This document shows, one piece after another, positions 45,501 through 54,076 of a stretch of 64,000 nucleotides of DNA. Source of the DNA: Aureibacillus halotolerans (GTDB lineage Bacteria; Bacillota; Bacilli; Bacillales; DSM-28697); assembly GCF_004363045.1 (NCBI RefSeq), contig NZ_SNYJ01000020.1:1-64000 (forward strand), in the 5' to 3' direction. Made by a program: the position numbers and the translations under genes. The notes under the pieces are model-generated. The model did no database searches. It saw only the letters and a list, made by a program, of their open reading frames with translations, and was not told where the DNA came from. Numbering within the stretch: the stretch's first letter is position 1; every line of letters starts with the position of its first letter.

Positions 45501-45752
45501 ATCTTAGGGATGATCCCAATGGCCCTTGGTATCGGGGAAGGAAGCGAAGCACAAGCACCGTTAGCGATCGTCATCATTTTCGGTTTGACGTTCTCGACGT
45601 TCTTTACGCTGTTGCTCGTACCGGTCATGTACACATACCTGGATGATTTCGCCGGATTCCTAAGAAAATTCTTCAAAGGACAATGGCGTCCGCGGAATCC
45701 ATTCCGTCGTAGAAAAAAGAAAACAGGTGAGGACCCAGGCGTGAACGCATAA
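42528..45752 (+). CDS. swrC: RND-family efflux transporter (SwrC/AcrB-like)
   Basis: A 1074-residue resistance-nodulation-division pump with 12 membrane segments and two large extracellular loops. The proton-relay segment reads GGLALGIGMMVDSSIVVLEN, with one Asp where E. coli AcrB has two. It most resembles SwrC (YerP) of B. subtilis, which gives self-resistance to surfactin and supports swarming. An insertion of charged residues (KKKKRRWFKKRSATSEPTVE region, near residue 490) lies in the central cytoplasmic loop. TTG start with GGAGGAGGGCGAA upstream. Confidence 0.93.
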   Translation: MKNLVAQSVKRPVGVIMIVMGIIALGIISLRSLPVNLYPDIELPIAVVATSYPGAAPQEVENLVSSPLEGQLSTIEGIDSVQSTSQSSSSLIILNFQSGTNLDNALISVRESVDTIKGSLPDGAQEPSVLRFDPQQIPIMNIGVLGGDLESMQLVAEDVVQPAFERTKGVGSASIDGGIIREIHLELNKAQLNRYGLTPSMVVQVLGSENASASGGVLERGGKELQIRIEGEFESLDDISNTLVPLPEGGNVTIEQIATLVDTYQDSSAITKVNGEPALVLSILKQSDANTVDVADAMYETIEDLQAELPEGVTLNMVVDSSTFIRDAIDSVINNIIIGGLLAMGVLLLFLKSVRATLVIGLSIPIAIVSTFALMYFTGATLNILTLGGLALGIGMMVDSSIVVLENIFSYKQRGNSIEKSAIEGGGELGSAVVATTTTSLVVFLPIIFVTGIAADLFAPLALTVSFSNFAAAIVALTLVPMLAAKLISNETKKKKRRWFKKRSATSEPTVEEEQDITPAGEAKPKKVFWFDRIMNWMIARYERMLKRSLKFRKTTLLVVFLMFIGSFALIPFIGGEFIPSSDQGQLSISVTTPDGSLLEETEAVTNQINEAILPYKDIVASNYLAIGGSGMFGVGSSSANTASYTIQLIPAAEREMTTDQLMAVLQEKTADIIGAEIDVSAVSAGLGTGAPIQIQVKGEEYDTLKDLSEQVTWVLEDIEGLHSIESSASASRPEMQINVDRKVAATYGLTYQDISSQVQLAFNGQTATFYREAGDEIDVKVILPEQDRTSIEDLQNTTIQTQSGSVIPLSAVAELEQVQGPISITRQDQERQINVSAAIEGNDLSGATQQITMALEQMSFPDGYSYQMGGQSTDMAESFTSLAFALVFSIFLVYAVMAIQFESFLHPFIIMFSMPTSIIGVLVGLFVTNTSLSVTAFIGFIMLAGIVVSNAIILVDYVNILRSREYERYDALIQSGKTRLRPILMTTIATILGMIPMALGIGEGSEAQAPLAIVIIFGLTFSTFFTLLLVPVMYTYLDDFAGFLRKFFKGQWRPRNPFRRRKKKTGEDPGVNA

Positions 45753-45786
45753 TCTGTACTCATTAGGACCAGAAAGGGAGAGGGCC

Positions 45787-47532
45787 TTGAAGAAAAAAAC
45801 ATGGATACCGCTGACCGCAGCCGCTGTGCTGGCGGTTGGCCCAATCGTTGCTATAGAAGCAAACAAAGCGAGCAACTGGACCGTCGATCAAGCCGTTGAA
45901 CAAATCCAAGACGAAGACTTAGAAAATGACATCCACGACAAGCTGCCAAGCCTGTCAGACGACACCCAGGCGTATCAGGGGGAGTTCTCCGAAGATCTGG
46001 AGGACATTCAAGACAGTCAAACCGATTATCAGAACAAATCCGCTGACCTAGGAAGAGAGCTTGTCGCCAATCAATTGCTACACAATTATTGGCTCGCCAA
46101 GCAAAGCGAAGACATTCAAAAGCGTTCACTGGCTCAAGCCGAAGAAGAGCTACGCATCATTACATTGCGTTATAAAGAAGGCATTAGCTCACGTTCAGAG
46201 ATGATTGAAGCCGAAATATCAGTGAACACCTCCAAAGCAGGTTTGGAGGATAGCATTCAGCAAGCCAATAGCCTAAAGTTTCAGCTGAACCAAGACCTAG
46301 GCAACAACGAATTGCGTCAAAACTTGCACATCGACGTGCCGACGTTTAGACAGATTTCAGCAGGCATGTACCAAGCCGAATCCCTTTACGATAGTGTCAA
46401 GGACGATCACGCGTCACTCGATCCCATTGAAGTGGCCATCGAGACGTATGACGACATGGCCGAGGATGCCAAATCCTTAAAAGTGCTCGGCGCCTCCCAG
46501 TATGAAGATCAAATTGACGCCATCGAAGAGCAGCTTGACCAGCTAGACCAAGTCCCACCGCCAGGGAGCGGTGGACCTGAGGTGCCTGAAGGAGAGACGC
46601 CGACACCACCTCCTGGAGAAGGTGGGGAAACACCAGTGGAGCCACCAGGAAACGGATCTGAAGGAGGCAACTCTGGAGGAGACGGATCTGAAGGAGGCAA
46701 CTCTGGAGGAGACGGATCTGAAGGAGGCAACTCTGGAGGAGACGGATCTGAAGGAGGCAACTCTGGAGGAAACGGATCTGAAGGAGGCAACTCTGGAGGA
46801 AACGGATCTGAAGGAGGCAACTCTGGAGGAGACGGATCTGAAGGAGGCAACTCTGGAGGAGACGGTACTGAAGGAGGCAACTCTGGAGGAGACGGTACTG
46901 AAGGAGACAATTCTGGAGGAAACACAAATCCAGACCCGGCTACCGGTAGTGGCACTGCCTCCACGCTAAGCTTTACTCCTGCGCAGATTGGCGTGGCAGT
47001 CCCTGGGGCACTAGCCGCACTAGCTCCTGGGGATCCACCTGCCGATGGAGCACCTGATATTCCGACAGGACCAAGTCAGGAGCAGCTTGACAAACAACGT
47101 GAGCAGCTGGAGGATCAGGTGAACCAATTAGAGGATGACCTTGACGATGCTCGCGATGCCCGTGATGAGGCAGAGGAAGAACTCGAGGATCTGTATACTG
47201 CACAAAAAGAGGACAGCGAGGTTAGGTTGAAACAACAGCTGCAAGCCTTAGAATTGCAAAGCTATACGTATGAAAGTCGATTTATCGCATTGACGAAGAA
47301 AATTGAAGCTCAAGAGTCCAACGTGGAAAAAGCGAATAGACTGTATGAAGTATCGGTAGAATCGCTCGAGCAAGGTTTGATTAAGCCTTCCGACGTGGAA
47401 GCCGCACGCTTAAACATCGCCCAAGTCGAGATGCAACTGCTTTCGACGCAAAACGAATACATGTTACTCGTCGTAGAGCTGAGGTTATTCAAAGAAGGCT
47501 ACTTCCCATCTGCTGGCGCAGGGGGATTCTAA
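45787..47532 (+). CDS. TolC-like coiled-coil exported protein with Gly-rich repeat insert
   Basis: A 581-residue protein with a signal-like N terminus (about residues 1-22). Two helical regions, 95-200 and 430-575, resemble the coiled-coil arms of TolC-family efflux proteins (LRIITLRYKEGISSRSEMIE in the first, YEVSVESLEQGLIKPSDVEA in the second). Between them lie an acidic linker and nine 10-residue repeats of the GSEGGNSGGD type. The order adaptor, pump, TolC-like matches tripartite Gram-negative pumps, yet this host should have no outer membrane. TTG start with AAAGGGAGAGGG upstream. It could be a wall-spanning conduit or spacer; that is inference. Confidence 0.72.
   Translation: MKKKTWIPLTAAAVLAVGPIVAIEANKASNWTVDQAVEQIQDEDLENDIHDKLPSLSDDTQAYQGEFSEDLEDIQDSQTDYQNKSADLGRELVANQLLHNYWLAKQSEDIQKRSLAQAEEELRIITLRYKEGISSRSEMIEAEISVNTSKAGLEDSIQQANSLKFQLNQDLGNNELRQNLHIDVPTFRQISAGMYQAESLYDSVKDDHASLDPIEVAIETYDDMAEDAKSLKVLGASQYEDQIDAIEEQLDQLDQVPPPGSGGPEVPEGETPTPPPGEGGETPVEPPGNGSEGGNSGGDGSEGGNSGGDGSEGGNSGGDGSEGGNSGGNGSEGGNSGGNGSEGGNSGGDGSEGGNSGGDGTEGGNSGGDGTEGDNSGGNTNPDPATGSGTASTLSFTPAQIGVAVPGALAALAPGDPPADGAPDIPTGPSQEQLDKQREQLEDQVNQLEDDLDDARDARDEAEEELEDLYTAQKEDSEVRLKQQLQALELQSYTYESRFIALTKKIEAQESNVEKANRLYEVSVESLEQGLIKPSDVEAARLNIAQVEMQLLSTQNEYMLLVVELRLFKEGYFPSAGAGGF
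46651..46920 (+). repeat. In-frame 30-bp tandem repeat, 9 units
   Basis: Nine consecutive 30-nt units begin at 46651 and encode GSEGGNSGG(D/N) with GAC/AAC and TCT/ACT changes. The near identity at nucleotide level shows recent expansion. It forms the flexible insert of the TolC-like protein. Confidence 0.95.
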
Positions 47533-47553
47533 GTATAGGATATAACGAATGGG

Positions 47554-47598
47554 GACTGTCTAGCCGTCATGAAAGTGATGGGTGGGCAGTCTTTTTTT
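47554..47598 (+). terminator. Terminator of the RND operon
   Basis: GACTGTC and GGGCAGTC arms with inner CATGAAAGTG pairing, then T7. The next array begins 7 nt later. Confidence 0.88.
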
Positions 47599-47604
47599 AC
47601 ATGT

Positions 47605-48040
47605 GTGCTCGAAAAAGGATTTGTGCGCGAAAAGCAGCAGTTTGCGCGCGAAAAAACGAAGGAAGTGCGCGAAAACTCCAGGTGAGTGCGCGAAAATCGA
47701 AGGTTTGTGCTCGAAAAGGAATTTGTGCGCGAAACTATGCACTTGGTGCGCGAAAAAACGAGGGTAGTGCGCGAAAAGCCCAGGTGAGCGCGCGAAAATC
47801 AAAGGTTTGTGCTCGAAAATGAATTTGTGCGCGAAACTATGCACTTGGCGCGCGAAAAAACGAGGGTAGTGCGCGAAAATCCCAGGTGAGCGCGCGAAAA
47901 TCGAAGGTTTGTGCTCGAAAATGAATTTGTGCGCGAAACTATGCACTTGGCGCGCGAAAAAACGAGGGTAGTGCGCGAAAAGCCCAGGTGAGTGCGCGAA
48001 AATCGAAGGGTTGTGCTCGAAAAAGAAATAGCGCACGAAG
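47605..48040 (+). repeat. 21/18-nt phased GTGCGCGAAA array, 22 units
   Basis: Cores start at 47605, 47623, 47644, 47665, 47686, 47707, 47725, 47746, 47767, 47788, 47809, 47827, 47848, 47869, 47890, 47911, 47929, 47950, 47971, 47992, 48013 and 48031. The step is 18 nt after every fifth unit (after each GTGCTCG core) and 21 nt otherwise, a strict 102-bp super-period. The GTGCTCG variant always marks the short unit. The array lies between the RND terminator and the promoter of the GC-rich glycosidase. Confidence 0.96.
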
Positions 48041-48270
48041 CAGGAACGAGAAATTTGTTCGACCTGTAATTGGACCCGTAAAAGAAGCAAAACCGAGATT
48101 GATACGTTCGACAACTCCGTTAAGGACTGGAAGAACTGCGGCGGAGATAAACTAATCACGGAAGCGACAGAATGGTATAATAGCACGCATAAGGATTAAC
48201 GAAAAAATTGTACAGTCGACGGGTCATTGCATGCAGCAGTGATCCGTTGCTGCGAAGGGAGACAGAAGGG

Positions 48271-50979
48271 ATGAAGCATCTGGCAGGTACGCATGATCAG
48301 AAGGGACTGCCCGCCTGGGGACCGTATACCAAAAAATACATCGGTATATCACATATTGCTAACGCAGAGAGGGGCATGAGGTTTGATCTGAGCCTATTCC
48401 CCGGTTTCTATCGCAGGAAGGTCGACGTTCCCAACGTGATGTGGGAGTCAGGGTACCATCCTTGGGAAGCTGCGCCTGATCTGAGCTGGTATACGCATCG
48501 TCACGAGCTGGAATGGAAGGATCGGGTATTCGCCGATATTTCCTATGCCGTATCGACAGAGGCGCGGGATGTCCGGAGCTTTCGCTGTAAGTTCGAGAAC
48601 CGGACGGACGACCATCAGAACGTCGTGCTCCACGCAATGGCCTCTCTTCATTTTCCTCAAGTTCAGGGTCATGGGGAGCCGCTGTTGGAGGTGCGACCCG
48701 AGCTGCCGCAGGGGGCTGTATGGATGGACGCGCTGGACTATGAGTCGTTATTCTTCGCGAATCCGCGAGCGGCGGATCAACTGACATATGACGGCTTTTA
48801 TCGAGGAGAACAAAGGGGTCAGGGGCTGGTCGGCGGTTCTGCCCTTCTGTTCGGTAGAGACCATGGAGATCGGGTCAAATACGTCTTGGAGCTAGAGGAG
48901 GAGCTACCGCAGGCATCATTGATGATTCGATATCGACTAAAGCAAGGGCATCGATTGGAACTGGACCTTTCCGGGCCAACAAATGAGCGGCTTCAGCTCG
49001 AAGGCACCGGAGATATAATCATGGCAACGATATCCTTGGGCAAGCTGTCGGCTGGTCGACATGAGCTCATGCTTCAAAGCGAATCCGTAGGTCTGGAGGA
49101 ACTAGCCGAGCTGGATGGATTCGTCCTGGTCGATCGGCGAATTCAGGAGCAGGTGCAATTCTCGGCACTGAGCCTCAACGCCCATCCGCAAAGGCTTCCC
49201 GGACCGCTTCCAAACACGATGCTGCTGAAATACGAGGATTCCGAGCACTATTACGGCTTGCTTTGGGCGTTTGATGATTACGAGGTAAGAGAGTTTCATT
49301 GCGACGAGCTTGACCGTTTCATGCGCCATACCGTGCATCAGCATGTAAGCACAGTGCTCAAGAACGATGGAGACGGTCATTTCACCAACGTCTTTATGAG
49401 ACCAATTCCACTGGAGCCGCACTCCAGCACGATCATCAACGGGATGGTCTGCTGCGGAAGCGAGGAGGAGGTTTGGAGTCTGCTGCGGGACTTCGATGCA
49501 TCCCCGGAGGCGTGCGAGGCAGCTTTCGCCGGTGCAAAGTCGCTGGTTCAAGCCGCCGACCCTAACCCTTCTGGCGAGGTGCACTTGTTCGGTCAGCAGC
49601 TGATGCAGGCTGTTCTTGCGATGAACGTTGTCTATCCCGTGTACACGAAGCGCTCGTATATTCGCCATTATACGCCGGGGCGCTGGTGGGACAGCCTATA
49701 TACTTGGGACTCGGGTTTTATCGGGATCGGTTTGGCTCAGCTTGATCCTCAGAGAGCGGTGGAATGTCTGAACGCTTATGTGACGGAGCCGGGCGATCCT
49801 CATGCGGCGTTTATCCATCATGGCAGTATGGTTCCGGTACAGCATTACCTGTTCCATGAGCTGTGGGGCAAAACACAATCCAGGGAGCTGCTGACCTATT
49901 TCTACCCCAGATTAAAACAGTACTATCAGTTCTTCGCTGGCAAAACGGGCGGCTCCACGACAGCGCTTCTGCCTTCCGGGTTGCTGAATACATGGGACTA
50001 CTTCTACAATTCCGGCGGCTGGGACGATTACCCTCCTCAGGTTGAAGTGCACCGCAGCGGACGGACGGCAGAGGCGGCGCCGGTATCGGTAACCTGTCAT
50101 GCCATTCGCATCGCCAAAATTCTGAAAATGGCGGCAACCTCTATCGGAGGGCTGGAGGAGGATATCGCGGCGTACGAGGCCGACATAAAGGTCATGAGCA
50201 ATGCCGTGCTAGGGAACGCGTGGGATGAAGAAAGCGGCTACTTCGGCTATGTGCTTCATGACGAAGCCGGCCGACCGAAGGGACTGCTTCGTCATGAGGA
50301 AAGCGGGCAGAACTACAACATGGGGCTAGACGGATTGTATCCCCTCGTAGCAGGAATCTGCACCCCGGAGCAAGAGCGGCGGCTGACGTCCTATCTTGGT
50401 GACGAGCAACGGCTGTGGACGCCAATCGGATTGACGACGGTAGATCGAAAGGCTCCTTATTATAAGAAGGAAGGCTATTGGAACGGGGCCGTCTGGCTGC
50501 CCCATCAATGGTTTTACTGGAAGACTCTACTCGGCCTCGGTCAGAGCGAGCTGGCTCATCGCATTGCGGAGACGGCGCTGGAGCTGTGGAGCAAGGAGAC
50601 GGGCAACACGTATAATTGCTACGAGCATTTTATCGTGCAGTCCGGAAGAGGAGCAGGGTGGCATCATTTTGGGGGATTGTCGGCGCCCGTGCTGGCCTGG
50701 TTCGCGGCGTACCATCGGCCTGGCACATTCACCTGCGGTTATGACGTCTGGGTGGAGCGGACCGAATTTAGCGAAGCGTTAACATCCATGCGTGCCAAGA
50801 TGTCGTATTTCGGCACAGTGGGCCGTCCGCATAATGTGCTCGTTTGCCTGAAGGCAGGCAGGACGTATCGGGCAACCTGGAACGGCGAACCGGTTCAAGC
50901 GGAAATGGTAAACGATGGACTGCTAGATGTCCGGTTGCATGGCGAGCCAATAGGCGAGCTGTCGGTTATGCCTGTTTGA
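48271..50979 (+). CDS. MGH1/GH63-like glycoside hydrolase
   Basis: A 902-residue protein, probably cytoplasmic as there is no signal peptide. An N-terminal beta-rich part (to about residue 400) precedes an (alpha/alpha)6 barrel with RWWDSLYTWDSGFIGIGLAQ, LLPSGLLNTWDYFYNSGGWD and YWNGAVWLPHQWF, as in the mannosylglycerate hydrolase-like and GH63 families; the Asp in TWDSG and a late Glu (YNCYEHF) are probable catalytic residues. ATG at 48271 has GGGAGACAGAAGGG upstream. GC-rich codons (CTG, GCG, CGG, GAG) contrast sharply with the neighbours and recall Paenibacillus, so horizontal gain is likely. The substrate is unknown. Confidence 0.82.
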   Translation: MKHLAGTHDQKGLPAWGPYTKKYIGISHIANAERGMRFDLSLFPGFYRRKVDVPNVMWESGYHPWEAAPDLSWYTHRHELEWKDRVFADISYAVSTEARDVRSFRCKFENRTDDHQNVVLHAMASLHFPQVQGHGEPLLEVRPELPQGAVWMDALDYESLFFANPRAADQLTYDGFYRGEQRGQGLVGGSALLFGRDHGDRVKYVLELEEELPQASLMIRYRLKQGHRLELDLSGPTNERLQLEGTGDIIMATISLGKLSAGRHELMLQSESVGLEELAELDGFVLVDRRIQEQVQFSALSLNAHPQRLPGPLPNTMLLKYEDSEHYYGLLWAFDDYEVREFHCDELDRFMRHTVHQHVSTVLKNDGDGHFTNVFMRPIPLEPHSSTIINGMVCCGSEEEVWSLLRDFDASPEACEAAFAGAKSLVQAADPNPSGEVHLFGQQLMQAVLAMNVVYPVYTKRSYIRHYTPGRWWDSLYTWDSGFIGIGLAQLDPQRAVECLNAYVTEPGDPHAAFIHHGSMVPVQHYLFHELWGKTQSRELLTYFYPRLKQYYQFFAGKTGGSTTALLPSGLLNTWDYFYNSGGWDDYPPQVEVHRSGRTAEAAPVSVTCHAIRIAKILKMAATSIGGLEEDIAAYEADIKVMSNAVLGNAWDEESGYFGYVLHDEAGRPKGLLRHEESGQNYNMGLDGLYPLVAGICTPEQERRLTSYLGDEQRLWTPIGLTTVDRKAPYYKKEGYWNGAVWLPHQWFYWKTLLGLGQSELAHRIAETALELWSKETGNTYNCYEHFIVQSGRGAGWHHFGGLSAPVLAWFAAYHRPGTFTCGYDVWVERTEFSEALTSMRAKMSYFGTVGRPHNVLVCLKAGRTYRATWNGEPVQAEMVNDGLLDVRLHGEPIGELSVMPV

Positions 50980-51249
50980 CCTTGTCCCTTTAGACAATCA
51001 ACTAAATCATCGAGCGATTCACGATGATTTCAAATCTGGAAAATGCTTTTTCTAGTAGGTCCATCCTTCTATAGGTGAGGAGAATGAGGCGAATCAGGGT
51101 GCGTATGCAAAGTAAATCTGGAAGAAGCAAATGAATAACATCCATCGCTTCTGGATCAATGTGTCTCGCTTCCCTTGCATTCAAATTCGTAACATCGTTG
51201 CCATCCGTTGTACACTAGGTGTAGAAAGAGTTGAAAGGGGTAGGTGAAT

Positions 51250-52236
51250 ATGCTTCGATTTGGCATTATGTCAACGGCGGCGGTGGCACTGGACAGTGTC
51301 GTGCCAGCGATTCAGCGAACGGATATCGCTGAAGTGCGGGCGATTGCATCTGAAAGTGGAAAGGCTGAAGAGGTGGCACATCAGTTTGAGATCCCTGTCG
51401 CCTACGATCGTTATGAGGCATTGCTTGAGGATCCTGACATCGACGCCGTCTATATTCCGTTGCCCAATGTGCTGCATGCCGAGTGGGCGATCAAGGCGGC
51501 GAAAGCGTCGAAGCATGTGCTGGTTGAAAAGCCAGCAGCCCTATCTGCTTCTCAGGCACGCGACATTGCTGCTGCTTGTGAGGCGTCGAACGTCGTTGTG
51601 CAGGAAGCCTTTATGTATAGGTGGCATCCGCAAATGGCTCGAATGAAGCAACTCATCACCTCAGGAGATATTGGCGACGTCACGCATATTCGCAGTTCGT
51701 TTTCAGTCGATCTCCAGCGTGACACGGAAAACATTCGCCTGCAACAGAAACTCGCTGGTGGCACGCTGTATGATCTCGGCTGCTATAGCCTTCATATTGT
51801 CCGTGAGCTGACAGGACATGAGCCGAAAGAGGTCTACATGGCCGGTGTTTTTGAGGATGGCGTGGATATTCAAACGACGGGCATTCTTACATTAGAAGGT
51901 GGCATGCAGGCTGGTGTGTTTTCCAGCTTTAATCATCCGCTGAGCAACCACTGCATGGTAATTGGCACAAAAGGTTCTATCATCAGCAACAATGTGTTTC
52001 GAGCGGATATTCAAGGTGGTCAGGCGTTAATTGCTCTCCATGACAAAGATGGAAACCGGACGGAAGAAACGATTTTCGGTGATCAATATGGCTTGCAAAT
52101 TGAGGCTTTTGCAAGGACAATTGAAACAAGAGAAGACGCAAGCATGAAACGGGTGGACCTCGTGAATCAGGCGATGGCGCTTGAGGCTTGCCGAACTTCC
52201 CTTGAAACAAACATGCCTGTTGCTTTATCATTCTAA
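51250..52236 (+). CDS. Gfo/Idh/MocA-family oxidoreductase
   Basis: A 328-residue NAD(P)-dependent sugar or inositol dehydrogenase-like protein. The N-terminal Rossmann domain has IMSTAAVALDSVVPAI in place of a strict GxGxxG; VLVEKPAA carries the EKP catalytic lysine, and GGTLYDLGCYSLHIVRELTG is the conserved C-domain helix with the usual D-x-G-x-H-like residues. ATG at 51250 is 9-10 nt from AAAGGGG; the GTG at 51244 is too close. It is 18 nt before the methyltransferase gene and they are probably co-transcribed. The substrate is not predictable. Confidence 0.88.
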   Translation: MLRFGIMSTAAVALDSVVPAIQRTDIAEVRAIASESGKAEEVAHQFEIPVAYDRYEALLEDPDIDAVYIPLPNVLHAEWAIKAAKASKHVLVEKPAALSASQARDIAAACEASNVVVQEAFMYRWHPQMARMKQLITSGDIGDVTHIRSSFSVDLQRDTENIRLQQKLAGGTLYDLGCYSLHIVRELTGHEPKEVYMAGVFEDGVDIQTTGILTLEGGMQAGVFSSFNHPLSNHCMVIGTKGSIISNNVFRADIQGGQALIALHDKDGNRTEETIFGDQYGLQIEAFARTIETREDASMKRVDLVNQAMALEACRTSLETNMPVALSF

Positions 52237-52254
52237 CAGAAGGGCTGTGAAACA

Positions 52255-52884
52255 ATGGAAATCAATCAGTACCTAGAAGAGCTGTTTGTCAACGATACGT
52301 CATTGTTAGAGCGTGTCATCAAACGACTAGAAAACAATCAAATGCCTCAAATATCAATTGATCTTGCTGCTGGCGAAATGCTGGAATGGTTTATTCGCAT
52401 GCAACAGCCAAAGCGCGCCTTGGAAATCGGTGCCCTTGGCGGTTATAGTGGATCATTAATCTGCCGCTCCATGGGTCCTGACGGCCGCCTATCTAGCCTC
52501 GAGTTAAAGCAAGAATATGCAGATGTAGCGAAAGAAACGCTTGAAGTTGAAGGGTACAGAGATCAGGTTCAATATTACGTCGGGCCTGCCTTGGATACGA
52601 TGGCTACGCTTGCCTCATCACAAGAGACGTTTGATTTGATTTTTATTGATGCAGATAAGCAGCAATATGAACAATACCTTGATGCCGCGGTTCGTATTGC
52701 CGAACCTGGAGCACTTATTTTTGCCGACAACGTGCTACGTAGAAATAAGGTGCTGAACAGCGAGGATACGTCCCAACAAAACCTCAACATGCGAGCGTTT
52801 AATCAGAAAGTAGCCACCCATTCTGGCCTAGACAGCTTCCTTTTCCCCGTTGGTGATGGTGTCGCTGTTGCTCGTGTTAGATAA
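52255..52884 (+). CDS. SAM-dependent O-methyltransferase, family 3 type
   Basis: A 209-residue methyltransferase with the SAM-binding motif ALEIGALGGYSGSLI near residue 57, the acidic loop LSSLELKQEY, IFIDADKQQYEQYL (metal-binding Asp) and IFADNVLRRNKV (Asp-Asn metal ligands). These are hallmarks of the caffeoyl-CoA O-methyltransferase-like family, which includes B. subtilis YrrM. AAGGGCTGTGAAACA precedes the ATG. A terminator follows the gene. The acceptor is unknown. Confidence 0.9.
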   Translation: MEINQYLEELFVNDTSLLERVIKRLENNQMPQISIDLAAGEMLEWFIRMQQPKRALEIGALGGYSGSLICRSMGPDGRLSSLELKQEYADVAKETLEVEGYRDQVQYYVGPALDTMATLASSQETFDLIFIDADKQQYEQYLDAAVRIAEPGALIFADNVLRRNKVLNSEDTSQQNLNMRAFNQKVATHSGLDSFLFPVGDGVAVARVR

Positions 52885-52903
52885 GCACTTAAGAATTATG
52901 TTG

Positions 52904-52935
52904 GAACGTGCCACGAGTTGTGCACGTTCTTTTTT
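52904..52935 (+). terminator. Terminator of the oxidoreductase-methyltransferase pair
   Basis: GAACGTGC and GCACGTTC arms, loop CACGAGTTGT, then T6. Nearly the same hairpin occurs at 55610-55640. Confidence 0.9.
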
Positions 52936-53007
52936 GGTCAAGCGCGTGCACCAACGCAGACCAGCAACAGGTATTATGTGAAAAACGATAGAGAGCAGTG
53001 AAGACTC

Positions 53008-53961
53008 TTGGCAAAGTGGGACAATATGTTGGCCATCGTATGGTTGTTAAGCTCCAAAAAAAGCATGACCGCCCAGCAGCTCTCTGAACGATTGGAAATC
53101 AATGTTCGTACGGTGTATCGGTATATCGACGCTTTATGCGCAAGCGGCGTTCCAATTATTGCAGAGGCAGGTCATGACGGCGGCTACCGATTGCCGCAAA
53201 CATTTAAGGAGACGCCCTTGTTTTTTGAGCCCAATGAATTATTGAGCTTGTTTCATGCCGCATCCTTTGCAAAGGGGGCAGGGTACCCGTTTGAAGAGGA
53301 GTTAACGAAAGCACTTGAAAAAATACGTCATCAATTAAATGATGAACAACAACATTTTTTAGAACGTCATACAAGTGGATTTGATGTTCTTTTCATGCAA
53401 CAAACAGATTCTATTGCTTCGTCGCTTCAACAGCTGGAACAAGCCGTGGCAGAAAGCCAAAGCGTTGACATTCTTTACGACAAAAGGCAGGGTGAAACTT
53501 CCGACGAGCGAAGAATTGACCCGTACGGTCTTTATTATCAAGGGAATTATTGGTATATCATCGCCTATTGCCACCTTAGAGAGGGCTTACGCACATTTCG
53601 TGTGGATCGAATTCGTCGTCTGCACCTAACCAGCTTGGCCTTCGAACGTCCAAAAAGCTTCTCATTACGCGATTATATTGATCGGCAATGGACGCAGGAG
53701 CCAACGATGAATGTACATATTAAAGGAAAACCAGAAATCATTGATTACCTCTGTCGCTACTTTTCCCAAGCCTTGCAAGAACGTAAAGACAACGAGGCCC
53801 ACTTCAACATTAACGTTGAACAGGTAAATGGTATCCTGCCGGGATTCCTTGTTTCCTTTGGAACCCGTGTACACGTCATGCAGCCAAGCCAATTACGAGA
53901 GGCCATGGCAGAAGTCGCTCAAAAACTTGAAAACTATTATAAGACAAATGAACTCTCCTAA
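53008..53961 (+). CDS. YafY-type HTH-WYL transcriptional regulator
   Basis: A 317-residue regulator: an N-terminal DeoR-like helix-turn-helix (MTAQQLSERLEINVRTVYRY), a linker, a WYL domain with RIDPYGLYYQGNYWYIIAYC and FRVDRIRRL, and a C-terminal WCX extension. WYL proteins sense nucleotides or other small ligands. It starts with TTG; the upstream GAGAGCAGTG is a weak site, and ATG at 53026 is an alternative. It is 115 nt upstream of a dinB-like gene with an inverted repeat between, so it may control that gene. Confidence 0.88.
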   Translation: MAKWDNMLAIVWLLSSKKSMTAQQLSERLEINVRTVYRYIDALCASGVPIIAEAGHDGGYRLPQTFKETPLFFEPNELLSLFHAASFAKGAGYPFEEELTKALEKIRHQLNDEQQHFLERHTSGFDVLFMQQTDSIASSLQQLEQAVAESQSVDILYDKRQGETSDERRIDPYGLYYQGNYWYIIAYCHLREGLRTFRVDRIRRLHLTSLAFERPKSFSLRDYIDRQWTQEPTMNVHIKGKPEIIDYLCRYFSQALQERKDNEAHFNINVEQVNGILPGFLVSFGTRVHVMQPSQLREAMAEVAQKLENYYKTNELS

Positions 53962-54001
53962 ACGCACTTTTTCAGCGGAGTTTTATGGAAAATGAACTCC
54001 A

Positions 54002-54018
54002 CTGACAGCGGTTGTCAG
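54002..54018 (+). promoter_or_regulatory. Inverted repeat, possible operator of the dinB-like gene
   Basis: CTGACA-GCGGT-TGTCAG is a 6-bp inverted repeat with a 5-nt spacer, 58 nt before the dinB-like ATG. It could be the site of the WYL regulator encoded just upstream. Confidence 0.4.
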
Positions 54019-54076
54019 GGGGATAACGCTATGATCTAAATAGATTCATTGATCCATAAAAAAGGAGAGAATAAAA

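Noticed and set aside
46397-46969. Long overlapping frames opposite or beside the Gly-rich repeat
   Set aside because: They are shadows of the in-frame 30-bp repeat of the TolC-like gene.
48359-50950. Many minus-strand frames inside the glycosidase gene
   Set aside because: High GC content removes stop codons from other frames; none has a ribosome site or domain features.
51002-51184. Leftward 60-codon frame after the GC-rich glycosidase
   Set aside because: The residues look protein-like and might be the end of a transposase, but the TTG start has no ribosome site and no family could be named, so it is not listed as a gene.
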